Shown here piece after piece: positions 63,640 through 64,000 of a stretch of DNA of 64,000 nucleotides. Source of the stretch: Gambelia wislizenii (lineage: Eukaryota; Chordata; Lepidosauria; Squamata; Crotaphytidae); the NCBI GenBank assembly GCA_030847615.1, contig JAUMIR010000015.1, forward strand, positions 5,783,501-5,847,500, in the 5' to 3' direction. Position numbers and translations under genes: made by a program. Numbering within the stretch: position 1 is the first letter of the stretch; every line of letters starts with the position of its first letter. A model generated the notes under the pieces. The model was not told the origin of the DNA. It saw only the letters and a list, made by a program, of their open reading frames with translations, and did no database searches.

Positions 63640-64000
63640 TGGGGGGTTGTCCAAACAGTGAAAAAACTCACGGAATGCGAGGAGAATCCTACCTGTTCTA
63701 ATGACATTTCGTGTGATTTCACCACATTGTGAAGGGAGGGGGAGGCCAAAGACCTCACCAGAAAAGCCTTTGCGGCTTTTCCCGTCTTTAGAAAAAACAA
63801 AAACAAGGGGGTGTACATTTCTGCTTGTTAGGACAAGTGAGTCGATTTCATTCGCTTGCCGAAACGAGAGGAAGTGCAAATCTGATTGGCCGGATGAGCG
63901 CAGGGGGTGGGGCTTGATAACAAGGCAAGCACCCTCTGCCACCATGTTGGATTTTCGCCTTAGCGGGCAAGCACTAAGGTGAAAAAACAAGGCGTTGAGG
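63640..64000. mobile_element. Partial inverted-repeat DNA element, runs off the window
   Basis: Starts with GGGGGGTTGTCCAAACAGTG. CTGATTGGCCGGATGAGCGC and the following GGGGGTGGGGCTTGATAAC and CCACCATGTTGGATTTTCGC match, inverted, the core of 58540-59140 and resemble 17792-17811. No right end inside the window. Confidence 0.6.

Overview
This is vertebrate nuclear DNA, most likely from a squamate reptile (a lizard). The evidence is the repeat content: many CR1 LINE fragments ending in ATTCTATG-type tails, BovB/RTE LINE pieces, tRNA-derived SINEs with BovB-like tails, a full-length L1, a Penelope-like fragment, and many hAT-like and pogo/Tigger-like DNA elements, plus microsatellites. The assignment to squamates is inference from recalled repeat families. 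I found no host protein-coding exon, no functional tRNA or rRNA gene and no CRISPR array. Nearly every recognisable feature is a transposable element or a piece of one.

Layout. 0-12.6 kb: antisense and sense CR1 fragments, one SINE, a hAT copy with clean 8-bp target duplications, BovB pieces, and four short elements with CAGTTGTCCCTCC-type ends flanked by TA. 12.7-14.8 kb: a head-to-tail multimer of about six SINE units, itself hit by a 604-bp inverted-repeat element and by CR1. 15-20.6 kb: BovB, CR1, a foldback element, a candidate 0.84-kb inverted-repeat transposon and a palindrome-rich hAT-like element. 20.6-38.0 kb: one full-length L1, delimited by a 13-bp target site duplication and nested with two insertions (a CR1 in the 5' UTR and an 8.8-kb element in ORF2). 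38-64 kb: a dense mosaic of SINEs, hAT-like copies, foldback MITEs, LINE 3' ends, a Penelope GIY-YIG fragment and short tandem repeats.

The outstanding object is at 27883-36691. It is a TA-flanked element with pogo/Tigger-like terminal inverted repeats. Its body is an approximately 8.5-kb GC-rich satellite of roughly 130 monomers of about 64 bp, organised into about 1.5-kb higher-order repeats. Each typical monomer has a 16-bp palindrome, an 8-bp inverted repeat and a G-rich, potentially quadruplex-forming loop. Removing the element plus one TA restores the L1 ORF2 reading phase at the junction, so it appears to have arrived by clean DNA transposition into a once intact L1. The long open frames on both strands of the array are by-products of composition and should not be annotated as genes.

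The order of events can be read from the nesting. The L1 inserted first. CR1 and the satellite-bearing element then landed inside it. Elsewhere the Tigger-like MITEs sit inside CR1, L1-like and other LINE copies, and CR1 sits inside SINE, BovB and hAT copies.
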